A DNA stretch of 64,000 bases from Niastella sp. (GCA_017744515.1 JAGIBF010000023.1:20208-84207); one strand, 5' to 3'; positions 1 through 9,577 are shown, counted from the stretch's first letter. The notes: generated from the letters alone by a model not told the origin. A program made the numbers and translations.

Positions 1-133
1 TCGCCTGGGCTCTGTCATAACAATCGTTGTTTACGTGTATAATTCAGGGGCTCTCCTTATTTACAACATCTGGTCTCGCCCTGTTGTTGTTTTTCCCTGG
101 CTATCAGCCATCAAATTACCAAATATGTGGTAA

Positions 134-162
134 TAAAAAAAGCTCCCGCCACAGGGAGCTTT
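134..162 (-). terminator. Intrinsic terminator after the TPR gene
   Basis: A 9-bp perfect stem (139-147 with 154-162, arms AAAGCTCCC and GGGAGCTTT) with a 6-nt loop. On the minus strand it is followed by a T-rich tract (134-140). It lies 27 nt past the stop of the TPR gene and should end the susC1 unit. Confidence 0.8.
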
Positions 163-188
163 ATCAATATTTTAATGCCTGTAATCAG

Positions 189-1211
189 TTATTTAGAGGC
201 TGTTTGGTAGTACTGGCCGGTGGGTTGTTTGTATACCCGGTTGTGCTGGAAGGTGTTGAACTGGTTGTATTCTTCCGCATGTGTTTTTGTCCAGGTTTCG
301 TAGGCGGGCAGGTTGCCTGCTGTGCCAAATACCCATTGGTTGTACGCTTCGAACATTCCTGATTTCAGCAGTTGTTGCTGGTATTCGTACAAACGGAATG
401 GTAGCTTTTTAGCATATTTTTCAAACCAGGTCACTACGAATTTGGTCCTGATGGCCGACAGGGTTTCCGGTGTAATGCCATTGGCGGCGGCGTAGGCTGA
501 TTGGGTCTTCATTATATCCAACCAGGTCTTTACAAACTCGTTCTTGTTGTCCTGGTTTTTGGAGATATCTCCTTCTGTGAAAAGTTTTTTGTAGGAATCG
601 AGCATTACCTGCTTGATCTCGGGTGTACGTTTTGAATAGCTTTCGAGGTTCAGGAAGATCTCACCGTATATCAATGCCCAAACCTTATCTTTTGTAAAAA
701 AGTAATATTTAGAGGCATTGTAGTAGTTGCCTGAGTGGTTAGGATCGACTTCGATCCCTTTTTCCCATTGTTTGATGGCATCGTTGTAGCTCTTTTTGCT
801 CCAGAGCATTTCTCCGTATTCACTGTAGAGGACGCCGCTGTTGGGGAATTTCTTCAGGCCTGCTTTGTACATCTTTTCGGCATCTTTTGCTTCTTCGATG
901 GCTTTGTAGACCATGCCGAGTATCTGGAAGCTTTGCACATCGGCATCCTGCAGCTCTGGGAAAGGTTTCGCCACTTCCAGTGCGCGCACATAGTCGCGGT
1001 TGAGATAGTAGGTAAAGGCAAGGTCTTTCTTCAACTCGAGGTTGGTGTTCTCTTTCTCCAATGCACGGTTGAGCACCATGATCGCGTTGGGATAATCGCC
1101 CTGACGGGTGAATGCCCGGGCTTTTTCCTGCGAGGCTTTCCAATCCTGATCCTGGGCTATTGTGGTTCCTATCGATAAGCTCAGGATAGTAGCAACAAAC
1201 AATTGTTTCAT
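189..1211 (-). CDS. Exported tetratricopeptide-repeat protein
   Basis: A 340-residue protein. I start it at the ATG at 1211 because the residues from there (MKQLFVATILSLSIGTTIAQ) form a normal signal peptide; a longer reading from 1259 only adds translation of a heptad repeat array. After the signal peptide, residues about 20-175 look like consecutive TPR helices (segments such as QGDYPNAIMVLNRALE, and the AEKMYKAGLKKFPNSG region), followed by a helical C-terminal half with no motif I recognise. TPR proteins act as protein-interaction scaffolds; no catalytic role is visible. It is the last gene of the susC1-susD1-FG-GAP unit, 182 bp after the FG-GAP gene, and is followed by a terminator. Its partner is unknown; a periplasmic accessory role in the same uptake system is only an inference from position. 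Confidence 0.85.
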   Translation of the reverse strand: MKQLFVATILSLSIGTTIAQDQDWKASQEKARAFTRQGDYPNAIMVLNRALEKENTNLELKKDLAFTYYLNRDYVRALEVAKPFPELQDADVQSFQILGMVYKAIEEAKDAEKMYKAGLKKFPNSGVLYSEYGEMLWSKKSYNDAIKQWEKGIEVDPNHSGNYYNASKYYFFTKDKVWALIYGEIFLNLESYSKRTPEIKQVMLDSYKKLFTEGDISKNQDNKNEFVKTWLDIMKTQSAYAAANGITPETLSAIRTKFVVTWFEKYAKKLPFRLYEYQQQLLKSGMFEAYNQWVFGTAGNLPAYETWTKTHAEEYNQFNTFQHNRVYKQPTGQYYQTASK

Positions 1212-1227
1212 AGTGGCCAAAGATAGG

Positions 1228-1276
1228 GAATACAGGAGACAGAATACAGAATTCAGCATCCAGTATCCAGAATCTA
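1228..1276. repeat. Heptad array, unit GAATACA
   Basis: Seven consecutive degenerate 7-bp units (GAATACA, GGAGACA, GAATACA, GAATTCA, GCATCCA, GTATCCA, GAATCTA). The array lies just upstream of the TPR start. A second array of the same family is at 48769-48803. Confidence 0.75.
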
Positions 1277-1366
1277 CGAGGATATAGTTCTTGCTATAAT
1301 TACATTGTTTTTGAATGGCTTAAGTGAATTAACCAACTGAGTTTTTGCTAATTTTTAACTTTCGGT

Positions 1367-1389
1367 CCTTCGACAAGCTCAGGGTGACA
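1367..1389 (-). repeat. 23-bp post-stop element, copy 1
   Basis: Plus-strand reading is CCTTCGACAAGCTCAG followed by GGTGACA. It ends 4 nt before the stop codon of the minus-strand FG-GAP gene (1394), so it is the first thing transcribed after that gene. Other copies: 9655, 21606, 23144 and 35861. Confidence 0.85.
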
Positions 1390-1393
1390 ATAC

Positions 1394-4300
1394 TTAGTTT
1401 ATCCGAAAGAGAACCGGGAGCTCATCGTTTTGGAGAACAAGCAGGCAGCGGCCGCCTTTAACGGGTATTTCTTTGATGTCCCTGATCACTCCGTTCAGCT
1501 CCAGCCCGGATTGTTTATTTGACAGGTCGGTGAATTCTCCTTTTCCCTTGTTCAGTAATACATGTCCAAAGGAGGCATCCATGCGGGCAAACTGGGGCAG
1601 GAAGGCAAAGCAATTTCCTCCCATTACCAGATCGGGAAGGCCGTCTTTGTTGATATCCGTACAAAGGATGCTGTTGATGCAGGAGAGTTGTGTTGTTGTG
1701 GGTAGTTTTTTGATGGTGAATTTTCCGTTGCCCTCATTGACCGCAATACAGGAGGCCGCATTGTTGATGGTCTTTACCATGCTTTTCTCCAATAGTTCGG
1801 CTGGAAAGAGGTCCTGTATCGTCTTTTTGGCAAAGTCTTCATGTTTCAATGTGAGTTTTTTTACTGAGGGTAGCTGATCGGTGAGGTCACGCTTCATGAA
1901 CACGGTTACGTCTTTTCCTTTTACCGTACGTGTCATGATCTTGTCGGTTATTCCGTTTCCATCAAAGTCATTGATCCATATTTTCTGCGGGGCCTCCTGT
2001 GTAGGCTTCAGGTAAAAGTTCTCGCCCATATTGCCGAGGATGAGGTCCTGATCACCATCGTTGTCTATATCGGCAGCGGCTATCGATTGCCAGCATCCGT
2101 ATTGCTGACCGAGGTTGGTTTTCACTTCTGTAAAGTGATCCTGCTGCCAGGTGAATATGCGTGGGGTCATCCATTCACCTGCGATGATCAGTTCCGGTTT
2201 CTGATCGCCTATTACGTTGGCCAGTGTTGCTCCGGTTATCAACCCTATCGTAGCAAGGTCAGGGTTCTTCGTTTTGGCGATATCGGTAAACTTGCCGCTT
2301 CCATCGTTGAGCAACAGGTAGCTTTGTGGTGAGGTGCCATAGTTGCCAGGAATGCTACGGCTACCCACAAACAGATCGAGGTCGCCATCGCTATCAAAAT
2401 CGTTCGCCAATACTACTGCTGTGTTGCCGTCATTGGCTGGCAGCGCATCGATGTGGATGGTGAAGTTGCCTTTGCCATCATTGAAGTAGAGTCTGTTCTG
2501 CATTTCGCGGCTTCCTATGGGGTGGTTGTTGCCGCCTGATCCTACAAAGAGATCGAGGTCGCCATCTTTATCGGCATCGAAGAATAGTGCTGTTACGTCT
2601 TCAAAGCTGACAAACTGATCAAAGGTCTTTTCCGGTTTTTTTACAAAGCCGTTGTTTGTTTGCAGGTATAGTTGTCCAACTGTTCCGGAAGCTCCGGAGA
2701 TGTACACATCCATCAGTCCATCGCCGTTCACATCGCCGCAGGCGGCTTTGGGGCCTTCGCGCGATAGCATCATGGGCACGTTGCGTTCGTAGTAAAAGTC
2801 TACATAATCATCTTCCGTGTGTTTGTCGAAGTAACTGTTGACGACTTCCAATAGCGGCTGTACCGGTGCAGGTGTAAGTTCAGGTGCAATATTGCCTCCA
2901 TTCGGCTGCTGAATGACGTATACTGAATCGGCGGCCAGTTTTTCGTATCGGGTATAGGTACGGTCGGGCCAAATGATCGTCATTGAGTCTATGGGTTTGT
3001 TGCCCAGTCCGATGATTGCTTTGTAGTCGATGGATGATTGGAAGCCCCGGGCGGGAATTACTTCACGTGTCATCACCTGATCACCCTGATACACTTTAAT
3101 GGTACTACCTATAGCAAAGGTGTTAGCGCCTTTACCTTTCAGGGCAATGCCTATGTAATGGTTGCCTGTAGTTTCACGACTGTTATTGCGGTAGACGAAT
3201 GCTTTTTCGTTGACGTTGTTAACGATCATATCCAGGTCGCCATCGTTGTCGAGATCACCATAGGCTGCTCCATTGGAGAAAGAGGGCTTGGTGATGCCCC
3301 AGGCAGGGCCCATGTCTGCAAATTGCAGGTTGCCCATGTTCTTGAATGCTTTATTGGCGATGGGGCGTGATGGCATTTTGGAAATGATCTCATCGATCTG
3401 TTCTTTTTTGCCGGTGAGGGCCATCTTGCGTACGACCTCATTGGCAAAGAAATCTATGAAGTCCTGATCGGTGACGTCACGGTAGATGCCATTGCATACA
3501 TAGATATCTGAAAGGCCGTCATTGTCTGCATCGAATATCAGTGCGCCCCAGCTCCAATCGGAGGCAGCCACTCCACTGTAATGGGCTGTTTCGAGGAAGC
3601 GCCCGTTCCTGTTGTTTACCTGCAGTGCATTTTGCATGTACTGGTGATAAAATCCTTTTTTGACCGTGAGGCGGTTCACATCTATCGACTCAAAGGATGC
3701 CGTTGTTTTTAGGCGGTATTCATCATCGGGCAGCATATCTGTGGTGAAGATATCCGGATAGCCGTCGTTGTTGATGTCGGCCATGTCAGCTCCCATCGAG
3801 GACAAGCTAATGTGTTGCGTCCATTTCTCGAGTTCTTCTTTGAAGGTTCCATTCTGCTGGTTGATGTAGAGGTAATCGCGTTCAAAGAAGTCGTTGGATA
3901 TGTAGATATCGGGATAGTGGTCGTTGTTGACATCTCCTACCGTGACACCGAGGCCAAAGCCGATGAGGCTGCCAAATATGCCTGCCTGCTCACTTACATC
4001 TGTAAACTTACCGTTGTCATTTCTCAGCAGCCTGTCGCCGCCGCCTTTGAGGAAGTCGGCCACCGGCCAGTCTTTTGCACGCATGTCGCGGTTATTGGCA
4101 TAGTTCAGTGTGTTGACCGGTATGAAGCTATTGTTGAGTACGTACAAATCAAGATCGCCATCGAGGTCATAATCGAAGAAGGAGGCGTGGGTTGTATAGT
4201 CGTTTTCCGTCAATCCGTAAGCTGCTGCCGAATCGGCAAAGCCGAGGTTGTGGTTGTTGATGAATAGTTCATCGTGCTGGTCTATTCCTTTTTGGTAGCC

Positions 4301-4702
4301 TGCGTTGCATACATATATATCCAGCCATCCGTCGTTGTTCACATCAGCCATGACTACGCCCGTACTCCATTTTTTTTTGTTGGTGAAGCCTGCTTTTTCG
4401 GATATGTCTTCAAACTGCCAGTTGCCTTTGTTGAGGTATAGCTTGTTGCCGCCTGTGTTGGCGGTAAAGAATACATCGCTGAGGCCATCGTTGTTGATAT
4501 CGCCGATAGCCACACCGCCTCCGTTGTAAAAGTTGCGGTAGGAGAATATATTGAAGTCGGAGTTATCTTCAACCGTATTGGCAAAGTCGATGCCCGTGTG
4601 TTCCATCTGTTCAAACAAAGCGGGTGGGGTGTCCTTTTGTTTGCAGGCAAGAAACGGGCATACTACAAGTAGGAGGCAGGCAAAGGTGTTGCGATTTCTC
4701 AT
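1394..4702 (-). CDS. FG-GAP/VCBS repeat lipoprotein with ASPIC/UnbV domain (CRTAC1-like)
   Basis: 1102 residues. The N-terminus MRNRNTFACLLLVVCPFLAC is a lipoprotein signal with Cys20 as the lipidated residue. Many FG-GAP/VCBS calcium-binding-type loops follow (DINNDGLSDVFF, DVNNDGWLDIYV, DLDNDGDLDMIV, DVNGDGLMDVYI, DFDSDGDLDLFV and others) in two blocks of about 40-500 and 640-1080. Between them, residues about 515-595 match an ASPIC/UnbV domain (GANTFAIGSTIKVY ... IIWPDRTYTRYE). The repeats are expected to fold as beta-propellers on the cell surface. Proteins of this class are often encoded beside SusC/SusD pairs in Bacteroidota, as here (69 bp after susD1), so a surface glycan or glycoconjugate-binding role is plausible but unproven. 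A perfect 12-bp hairpin sits directly before the start codon. Confidence 0.9.
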   Translation of the reverse strand: MRNRNTFACLLLVVCPFLACKQKDTPPALFEQMEHTGIDFANTVEDNSDFNIFSYRNFYNGGGVAIGDINNDGLSDVFFTANTGGNKLYLNKGNWQFEDISEKAGFTNKKKWSTGVVMADVNNDGWLDIYVCNAGYQKGIDQHDELFINNHNLGFADSAAAYGLTENDYTTHASFFDYDLDGDLDLYVLNNSFIPVNTLNYANNRDMRAKDWPVADFLKGGGDRLLRNDNGKFTDVSEQAGIFGSLIGFGLGVTVGDVNNDHYPDIYISNDFFERDYLYINQQNGTFKEELEKWTQHISLSSMGADMADINNDGYPDIFTTDMLPDDEYRLKTTASFESIDVNRLTVKKGFYHQYMQNALQVNNRNGRFLETAHYSGVAASDWSWGALIFDADNDGLSDIYVCNGIYRDVTDQDFIDFFANEVVRKMALTGKKEQIDEIISKMPSRPIANKAFKNMGNLQFADMGPAWGITKPSFSNGAAYGDLDNDGDLDMIVNNVNEKAFVYRNNSRETTGNHYIGIALKGKGANTFAIGSTIKVYQGDQVMTREVIPARGFQSSIDYKAIIGLGNKPIDSMTIIWPDRTYTRYEKLAADSVYVIQQPNGGNIAPELTPAPVQPLLEVVNSYFDKHTEDDYVDFYYERNVPMMLSREGPKAACGDVNGDGLMDVYISGASGTVGQLYLQTNNGFVKKPEKTFDQFVSFEDVTALFFDADKDGDLDLFVGSGGNNHPIGSREMQNRLYFNDGKGNFTIHIDALPANDGNTAVVLANDFDSDGDLDLFVGSRSIPGNYGTSPQSYLLLNDGSGKFTDIAKTKNPDLATIGLITGATLANVIGDQKPELIIAGEWMTPRIFTWQQDHFTEVKTNLGQQYGCWQSIAAADIDNDGDQDLILGNMGENFYLKPTQEAPQKIWINDFDGNGITDKIMTRTVKGKDVTVFMKRDLTDQLPSVKKLTLKHEDFAKKTIQDLFPAELLEKSMVKTINNAASCIAVNEGNGKFTIKKLPTTTQLSCINSILCTDINKDGLPDLVMGGNCFAFLPQFARMDASFGHVLLNKGKGEFTDLSNKQSGLELNGVIRDIKEIPVKGGRCLLVLQNDELPVLFRIN

Positions 4703-4741
4703 AAAACAAACAGGAGGTCATTCTGATATAATGACCTCCTG
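4703..4741 (-). terminator. Terminator-like hairpin between susD1 and the FG-GAP gene
   Basis: Perfect 12-bp stem (4711-4722 with 4730-4741) and 7-nt loop. In the direction of transcription it is followed by TTTGTTTT and then at once by the ATG of the FG-GAP gene. It probably lowers expression of the downstream genes relative to susC1/susD1, or protects the 3' end of the susCD message. Confidence 0.7.
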
Positions 4742-4771
4742 TAATTTAACCAACTTATAATTATTATCTAA

Positions 4772-6283
4772 TTAATAGCCGGGATTTTGTTCAAGATTCG
4801 GGTTAGCAGCAATCTGCTGGTTGGGTATGGGGAACAACAGGTTTTTAGGATCATCTGATGGTTTTTCCTGCCAGGGCTGGAGGAATTTACCAAATCGGAT
4901 GAGGTCGTTCCTTCTCATACCTTCCCAATAGAATTCGCGTCCTCTCTCGTCGAGTAATTGGTCGAGGTTGACGGATGCCAACGCTCCGATGCCACGCTTG
5001 GTGCGTACGGAATTCACAATTGGCAATGCTGCTGCCGCTCCGTTGTTCCTTAACAAGGCTTCTGCTTTCATAAGTAATACGTCGGCATAACGATAATATA
5101 CATAGTCGTTGTTGGCATTGTCGCCTGAGCTATAGTCTATCGGGTATTTAATAACGCGGATGCCGGTTACTTCGAGATTGGTTCCGATCTCGATGGCTTT
5201 TACTTCGGGGGTGAAGGCCAGTGGGCGCCCACCGCGGTCTTTCAATGCTACGCCATTCTGATCGAATTGTTGTCCTACGAGGAAGCCGGGTTTGATACCG
5301 CTGACGTTGGTAACGCCGGGATAGCTTTGGCTACGGCGCAGATCGGCTGCTTCGAACTTATTATAGAAATCCGACAGGGTTGTGAACCCGTTCCAACCGC
5401 TTGGGTTGTTGTTGTAATGCAGGGTCATGAACCAACGGGAGCGTACGTTACCGCTGGATGAGCCGCCAATGTTCTCTGCCGTGAAGATGTTCTCGGTGGA
5501 GATGGCATCATTATTCGGCGCGAAATTGTCGAAGTAGTTATTGGCGAGGCTGTATTTGGCGCTGTTGATGATCTGATCGGCCAGTGTTACTACCTGTTGC
5601 ATGTCTGCAGCAGCAAAGGTGGGTGCGGCGCGGTTGGCGATGACTCCTTTGTTGAGGTAGCATTTCATGAGGAGTACTCTGGCGGCATCTTTGTTGGCTC
5701 TGTTGGCGGGTGTAGCCGGCAGGTCGTTCATGATGGCGTTCACTTCTGCAATGATATAATCCAGTGCTGCTGTTCCTTTCCTCACTTTAGGTGCTTCAAG
5801 AGCGCTACCTCCGGGCTCACGGTAAGGCACCTGGTTCCAGCCATCCAACAAGGAGAACATGGCAAATGCGCGGAGAAATCTTGCTTCTGCCTGTTGTTGT
5901 GGTGATGGATTGAATCGAAGCAGGTCGGTAGAGGAATAGATCACTCCTCCAAGGTCTTCGAATGTTTGACGGAGGAACAGGTGATCGCCATCCCACCTGT
6001 GCACGTGGAGTGTTCTCCATACGCCGTTATCGTCCCAGTCACCACCTCTTGTAGGCCCGATGACTTCATCGGAGGTGTGTTCCTGTGCAGCCCAGAAACG
6101 GCTTTGGTCCTGGTATGGGCTACGCATGGCATCATACAATCCTCTTACCAGTGCGGCTGTATTGGCGGAGCCTCCTCCTACAGCGGAGCCTGCCACTTCT
6201 CCATTCAGCTTCTCTTCGAGCCTTGTACATCCTGCGAGGATGAGGGGCAGCGAGATGATATATAGCAATCGTGTATGTCTCAT
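4772..6283 (-). CDS. SusD/RagB family nutrient-uptake lipoprotein (susD1)
   Basis: 503 residues from the ATG at 6283, chosen because MRHTRLLYIISLPLILAGC is a lipoprotein signal with an LAGC lipobox and lies 13 bp after susC1; the longer reading overlaps susC1. The mature part has the SusD pattern: helical TPR-like N-terminal half (LVRGLYDAMRSPYQ ... RFLRAFAMFSLLDGWNQVPY) and a C-terminal end typical of RagB/SusD (RADVLLMKAEALLRNNGAAA-like segment, then RGREFYWEGMRRNDLIRFGKF and FPIPNQQIAANPNLEQNPGY). SusD proteins sit on the outer membrane, cap the SusC channel and bind the substrate. Its partner is the susC1 gene immediately upstream. Substrate cannot be read from sequence. Confidence 0.95.
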   Translation of the reverse strand: MRHTRLLYIISLPLILAGCTRLEEKLNGEVAGSAVGGGSANTAALVRGLYDAMRSPYQDQSRFWAAQEHTSDEVIGPTRGGDWDDNGVWRTLHVHRWDGDHLFLRQTFEDLGGVIYSSTDLLRFNPSPQQQAEARFLRAFAMFSLLDGWNQVPYREPGGSALEAPKVRKGTAALDYIIAEVNAIMNDLPATPANRANKDAARVLLMKCYLNKGVIANRAAPTFAAADMQQVVTLADQIINSAKYSLANNYFDNFAPNNDAISTENIFTAENIGGSSSGNVRSRWFMTLHYNNNPSGWNGFTTLSDFYNKFEAADLRRSQSYPGVTNVSGIKPGFLVGQQFDQNGVALKDRGGRPLAFTPEVKAIEIGTNLEVTGIRVIKYPIDYSSGDNANNDYVYYRYADVLLMKAEALLRNNGAAAALPIVNSVRTKRGIGALASVNLDQLLDERGREFYWEGMRRNDLIRFGKFLQPWQEKPSDDPKNLLFPIPNQQIAANPNLEQNPGY

Positions 6284-6296
6284 AACTAATTTTTTA

Positions 6297-9284
6297 TTAT
6301 TGTAGTGAAAATCTAACACCTACCTGGAATGAACGGGCGGAAGGATATGGTGTGTATTCTATGCCTACGGAAGGCACGCCGTTCACCTGTTTATCAGTAT
6401 TTACTTCGGGATCAAATCCTGTAAAGTCGGTAATAACGAACAGGTTTTGTCCGGAAACAAATACGCTCAGGTCCTTCAGTGATTTTCCAACATTTCCAAA
6501 CTGGTATGATACGCTGGCGTTGGCCATCTTCAGGTAAGCGCCGTTTTCCATGTACCGGGTAGAGGGTGTAATGGGGTTGGCTATGGCTTCTTTCACATCA
6601 CCTCCGATAAGTGACCTGGCTATGTTGCGACCGCCGTTCAGGTTGCCAATGGGGAGTACCGTATTGGCAGTGTTGTTATAAATATCTACGCCCATTACTC
6701 CATTGAGGTTTACTACTGCAAACAGTTTTTTGTACTGCACAGATGTTGTGATACCCAACACCGTTTTAGGATTGGGATTGCCCACAAAGTACCTTTCGTA
6801 TCCTTCCTGTTCGTAATCTGCGATTCCTGTTGTTTTATTGATGCCCTGGAAGCGCTTCAGGTAGAATACATTGATCGGCTGGTTATTGGCGATCAGTTGT
6901 ACAGTGGCTCCTGATATCCCTTGTCCGTGCAAGGCGCCTGTAACGATGGGTGACGTCAAATCCTGTACTTCATTCTTCAGGAAGGATGTGATGATGCCGA
7001 AGTCCCAACTCAGGTCTTTGGTCTTTATGATGTTTGCATTAAGGGTTACTTCAATGCCTTTATTGATAATGTTGGAAGGCAGGTTGGCCCAGGTGGGCGG
7101 CGCTCCGGGTGCTACCGGCTGTGCTGATACCAGGGGATACAGCAAGTCGGTTGTTTTCTTATTGAAGTAATCGATGGTACCTGAGATCTTACCGCCGAAG
7201 AGACCGAAGTCGATACCTATGTTTGTTTGCTGATCGGCCTGCCATTTAAGTCCTTCATTGGCGTTGTTGGCGGGGCTGATTGCTCCCGGGCCCGTGAAGG
7301 CATACCTAAACTGGGCTGATCCGGCGGGAACATCCTGGCTACCTGTTTGTCCCCAGCCTGCACGCACTTTCAGGAAGTTGATGAACTTAACATTGGACAT
7401 GAAGTCTTCGCGGTCTACATTCCACGCTGCGGAGAATGAAGGGAAGTATCCGTATCTGTTGTCTTTACCAAACTTGGTCGATCCATCAGCCCTGAGCGTA
7501 GCAGTGAGCAAGTACTTCTCTTTCAGGTTAACGGTTGCTCTTGCAAAATAGGATTGCAGTTCGGTAGTGGGATCAATAAATGAAAATACACCCCGGGTAT
7601 TCTGTGAGCTAAACTGGAAGTAATTATAGTATGGTAGTCCAAAGTTGCCAAAATCGCTTGCGTTCATTCCATTGCCCTTGTTGTCGAACTTCAGGTATTC
7701 GTATCCAACGAGTGCATTGAGGTTGACTGCGGACGAAAGTTTCTTGTTGTATGTAAGGGTGTTCGTCCATTGTTTGGTGACCAACTCATTGCTGCCGGTA
7801 TAGGCTACACCGCGATCGACTATATTTTCGAGGTTGATGAAGGAGGCGATCTGTGCTTTGCGGATACCAGTGCTGTAGTTAATGCTGAACAGCATGCGGA
7901 ATTCCAGATCCTTGGTGATCTTGTAATAGGGCGTGATGCTTCCGAGGATCGTAGTTACTTTGGAATTGTCTGAATATGCTTCCGACATAGCCAGCGGATT
8001 CACGGTGGTAGAGCCTCTCAGTATATTGAGGGAGTCGGTGCCGTTGGCTCTTTTTACTGTAAGTGGCATTGTCGGGTTCCATTGCAATGCCTGTCCAATA
8101 ATGCTTCCGGTGAAGCCTGCATCGTTGGAGACTGGTGCAATGTCTTCAATGGTCTGGGAGGCGATCAGGTTGTAATCTACTCCGAGGCTTTTGTTGTCGA
8201 GGAACTTGAAGAAGCCGGCGATATTGGTGCTGTACTTTTTAAAGCCTGACTTGCGAACAATGCCTTCCTGGTTGAGGTAACCGGCTGCGATGCGGTATCT
8301 GGAATTTTCAGTACCTCCACTGATGCCGATATCGTAGTTCTGTGTCCAGGCTGTGCGGAGAATGGCATCCATGGCATCTACGTTGCCGCCAAAGTCGCCG
8401 GAAGTGAGGCCATAATCCGACAATGCTTTGCGGTACTCTGACCCATCGAGCACTTTCAGCTGTTTGATGATCTTACTCATACCTACGTAGGTATTGAAGT
8501 CGATCCTGGGCGCCCCGAGATTACCTCTTTTGGTATTGATGATCACCACGCCATATGCACCTCTCGATCCATAGATGGCGGTAGCTGAGGCATCTTTCAA
8601 TACATCGATTGAAGCAATGTCATTAGGGTTCATAAAGTTCAGCGGGTTGGCGCCTGGTGATGTGCCAATGCCGGCTCCTGAGCCACCCGGGCGTGCTGAA
8701 CGACCGTCCAGTGGTATTCCATCAACCACGAACAAAGGGTTACTACCTGCACGAATGGTAGAGTTACCTCTGATCTTAATCGTGGTACCGCCACCGGGTT
8801 GGCCACTGTTGTTGAGGATCTGCACACCTGCCACCTTACCTTGTATCAACTGGTCGGGTGAGGTTTGCATTCCCTGGTTAAAGTCTTTGGCTCTTACTGA
8901 GGCCACAGCGCCCGTAAGGTCTTTTTTGCGAACTGTACCATAGCCAATCACCACGATCTCATTCAACGCGGCGTTGTTGGCTTCGAGTGATACATTGGCA
9001 AGTAGTGATCCTGCAATGTTGAACTCTTGCGTAGTGTATCCTACGGATGATACTACAATGATGGTTACGCTTTCGGCCACATTGAGGCGAAAGGTACCAT
9101 CGGCACCAGAGGAGGTTCCTTTTGTTGAACCCTTCGGAACGATCGAAGCACCTACAACCGGAGCTCCATCTTTCGAGTCTGTGATTTTTCCTGTGATGAT
9201 CTTTTCCTGTGCGAGACTGACCGTGCTTATGCATAGGGTCAGCAATAGCGTAGCAGATGCTCTAAACAATCGTCTTGATGTCAT
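6297..9284 (-). CDS. SusC/RagA-family TonB-linked outer-membrane transporter (susC1)
   Basis: 995 residues with a signal peptide ending near LAQEK. Residues about 28-105 form a carboxypeptidase-regulatory-like domain (ITGKITDSKDGAPVVGASIV). A TonB box-like segment (ALNEIVVIGYGTVRKKDLTG) follows, then the plug domain (LIQGKVAGVQILNNSGQPGG ... IDVLKDASATAIYGSRGAYG, the SusC signature). The rest is a beta-barrel that ends in an aromatic-rich strand (FQVGVRFSLQ). It imports large oligomers across the outer membrane using TonB energy, paired with susD1. The promoter region carries the same palindrome as susC2. First gene of its unit. Confidence 0.95.
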   Translation of the reverse strand: MTSRRLFRASATLLLTLCISTVSLAQEKIITGKITDSKDGAPVVGASIVPKGSTKGTSSGADGTFRLNVAESVTIIVVSSVGYTTQEFNIAGSLLANVSLEANNAALNEIVVIGYGTVRKKDLTGAVASVRAKDFNQGMQTSPDQLIQGKVAGVQILNNSGQPGGGTTIKIRGNSTIRAGSNPLFVVDGIPLDGRSARPGGSGAGIGTSPGANPLNFMNPNDIASIDVLKDASATAIYGSRGAYGVVIINTKRGNLGAPRIDFNTYVGMSKIIKQLKVLDGSEYRKALSDYGLTSGDFGGNVDAMDAILRTAWTQNYDIGISGGTENSRYRIAAGYLNQEGIVRKSGFKKYSTNIAGFFKFLDNKSLGVDYNLIASQTIEDIAPVSNDAGFTGSIIGQALQWNPTMPLTVKRANGTDSLNILRGSTTVNPLAMSEAYSDNSKVTTILGSITPYYKITKDLEFRMLFSINYSTGIRKAQIASFINLENIVDRGVAYTGSNELVTKQWTNTLTYNKKLSSAVNLNALVGYEYLKFDNKGNGMNASDFGNFGLPYYNYFQFSSQNTRGVFSFIDPTTELQSYFARATVNLKEKYLLTATLRADGSTKFGKDNRYGYFPSFSAAWNVDREDFMSNVKFINFLKVRAGWGQTGSQDVPAGSAQFRYAFTGPGAISPANNANEGLKWQADQQTNIGIDFGLFGGKISGTIDYFNKKTTDLLYPLVSAQPVAPGAPPTWANLPSNIINKGIEVTLNANIIKTKDLSWDFGIITSFLKNEVQDLTSPIVTGALHGQGISGATVQLIANNQPINVFYLKRFQGINKTTGIADYEQEGYERYFVGNPNPKTVLGITTSVQYKKLFAVVNLNGVMGVDIYNNTANTVLPIGNLNGGRNIARSLIGGDVKEAIANPITPSTRYMENGAYLKMANASVSYQFGNVGKSLKDLSVFVSGQNLFVITDFTGFDPEVNTDKQVNGVPSVGIEYTPYPSARSFQVGVRFSLQ

Positions 9285-9322
9285 AGCAATCAGTTAGGTA
9301 GTTATAAAATGGCGGAATAGAA

Positions 9323-9339
9323 CGTGTAGCTTATACACA
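9323..9339 (-). promoter_or_regulatory. Putative operator at the susC1 promoter (site C)
   Basis: Inverted repeat CGTGTA-N5-TACACA on the plus strand, one mismatch from the perfect palindrome found twice at susC2. In the direction of susC1 transcription it directly overlaps the 3' end of the -7-like element, the same geometry as susC2 site A. Binding by the Nudix regulator is inferred, not shown. Confidence 0.6.
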
Positions 9340-9367
9340 ATTTATATATTTTCTTTTAATATTCAAA
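9337..9367 (-). promoter_or_regulatory. Probable susC1 promoter
   Basis: On the minus strand a TTTG (-33-like, 9364-9367) is separated by 19 nt from TAAATTGT (9337-9344), a degenerate form of the Bacteroidota -7 element TAnnTTTG. The predicted transcript has a leader of about 45-50 nt before the ATG at 9284. The -7 element is imperfect, so strength is uncertain. Confidence 0.45.
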
Positions 9368-9481
9368 AAAATTTAACAATCATTTCAGGACGGGGCATGA
9401 CGGGGTTTGGAAAATTTGTGCTATTGGGGCAGGTCTTGATAAGATTATAATTATCAATGAATTATGGAAATAGCTAATAAG

Positions 9482-9505
9482 TTGATAGGTTGACGAGTTG
9501 AAAAG
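9482..9505. repeat. Octad array, unit TTGATAGG, copy 1
   Basis: Three degenerate 8-bp units in register (TTGATAGG, TTGACGAG, TTGAAAAG), plus an isolated TTGAAAAGG at about 9533. The same family recurs at 25646-25677 and 50107-50138. Confidence 0.7.
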
Positions 9506-9577
9506 GGCAGCCGGATAGTTAGAAAAAGACAGGGTTGAAAAGGGATTAGTCTGGCCGCCGGGAGCGGCCAAACTGCA

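Noticed and set aside
1..17. A possible gene start on the minus strand at 17 (ATG reading leftwards out of the window).
   Set aside because: Only 17 bases of it lie in the window, with no recognisable ribosome site or motif.
27..362. Plus-strand ORF of 111 codons at the left end.
   Set aside because: It overlaps the real TPR gene on the other strand and a terminator, and its product has no recognisable pattern.
3812..4267. Long plus-strand ORF inside the FG-GAP gene.
   Set aside because: A shadow of the repetitive FG-GAP coding sequence on the opposite strand (the GAT/AAT-rich repeats read as Val/Ile-rich).
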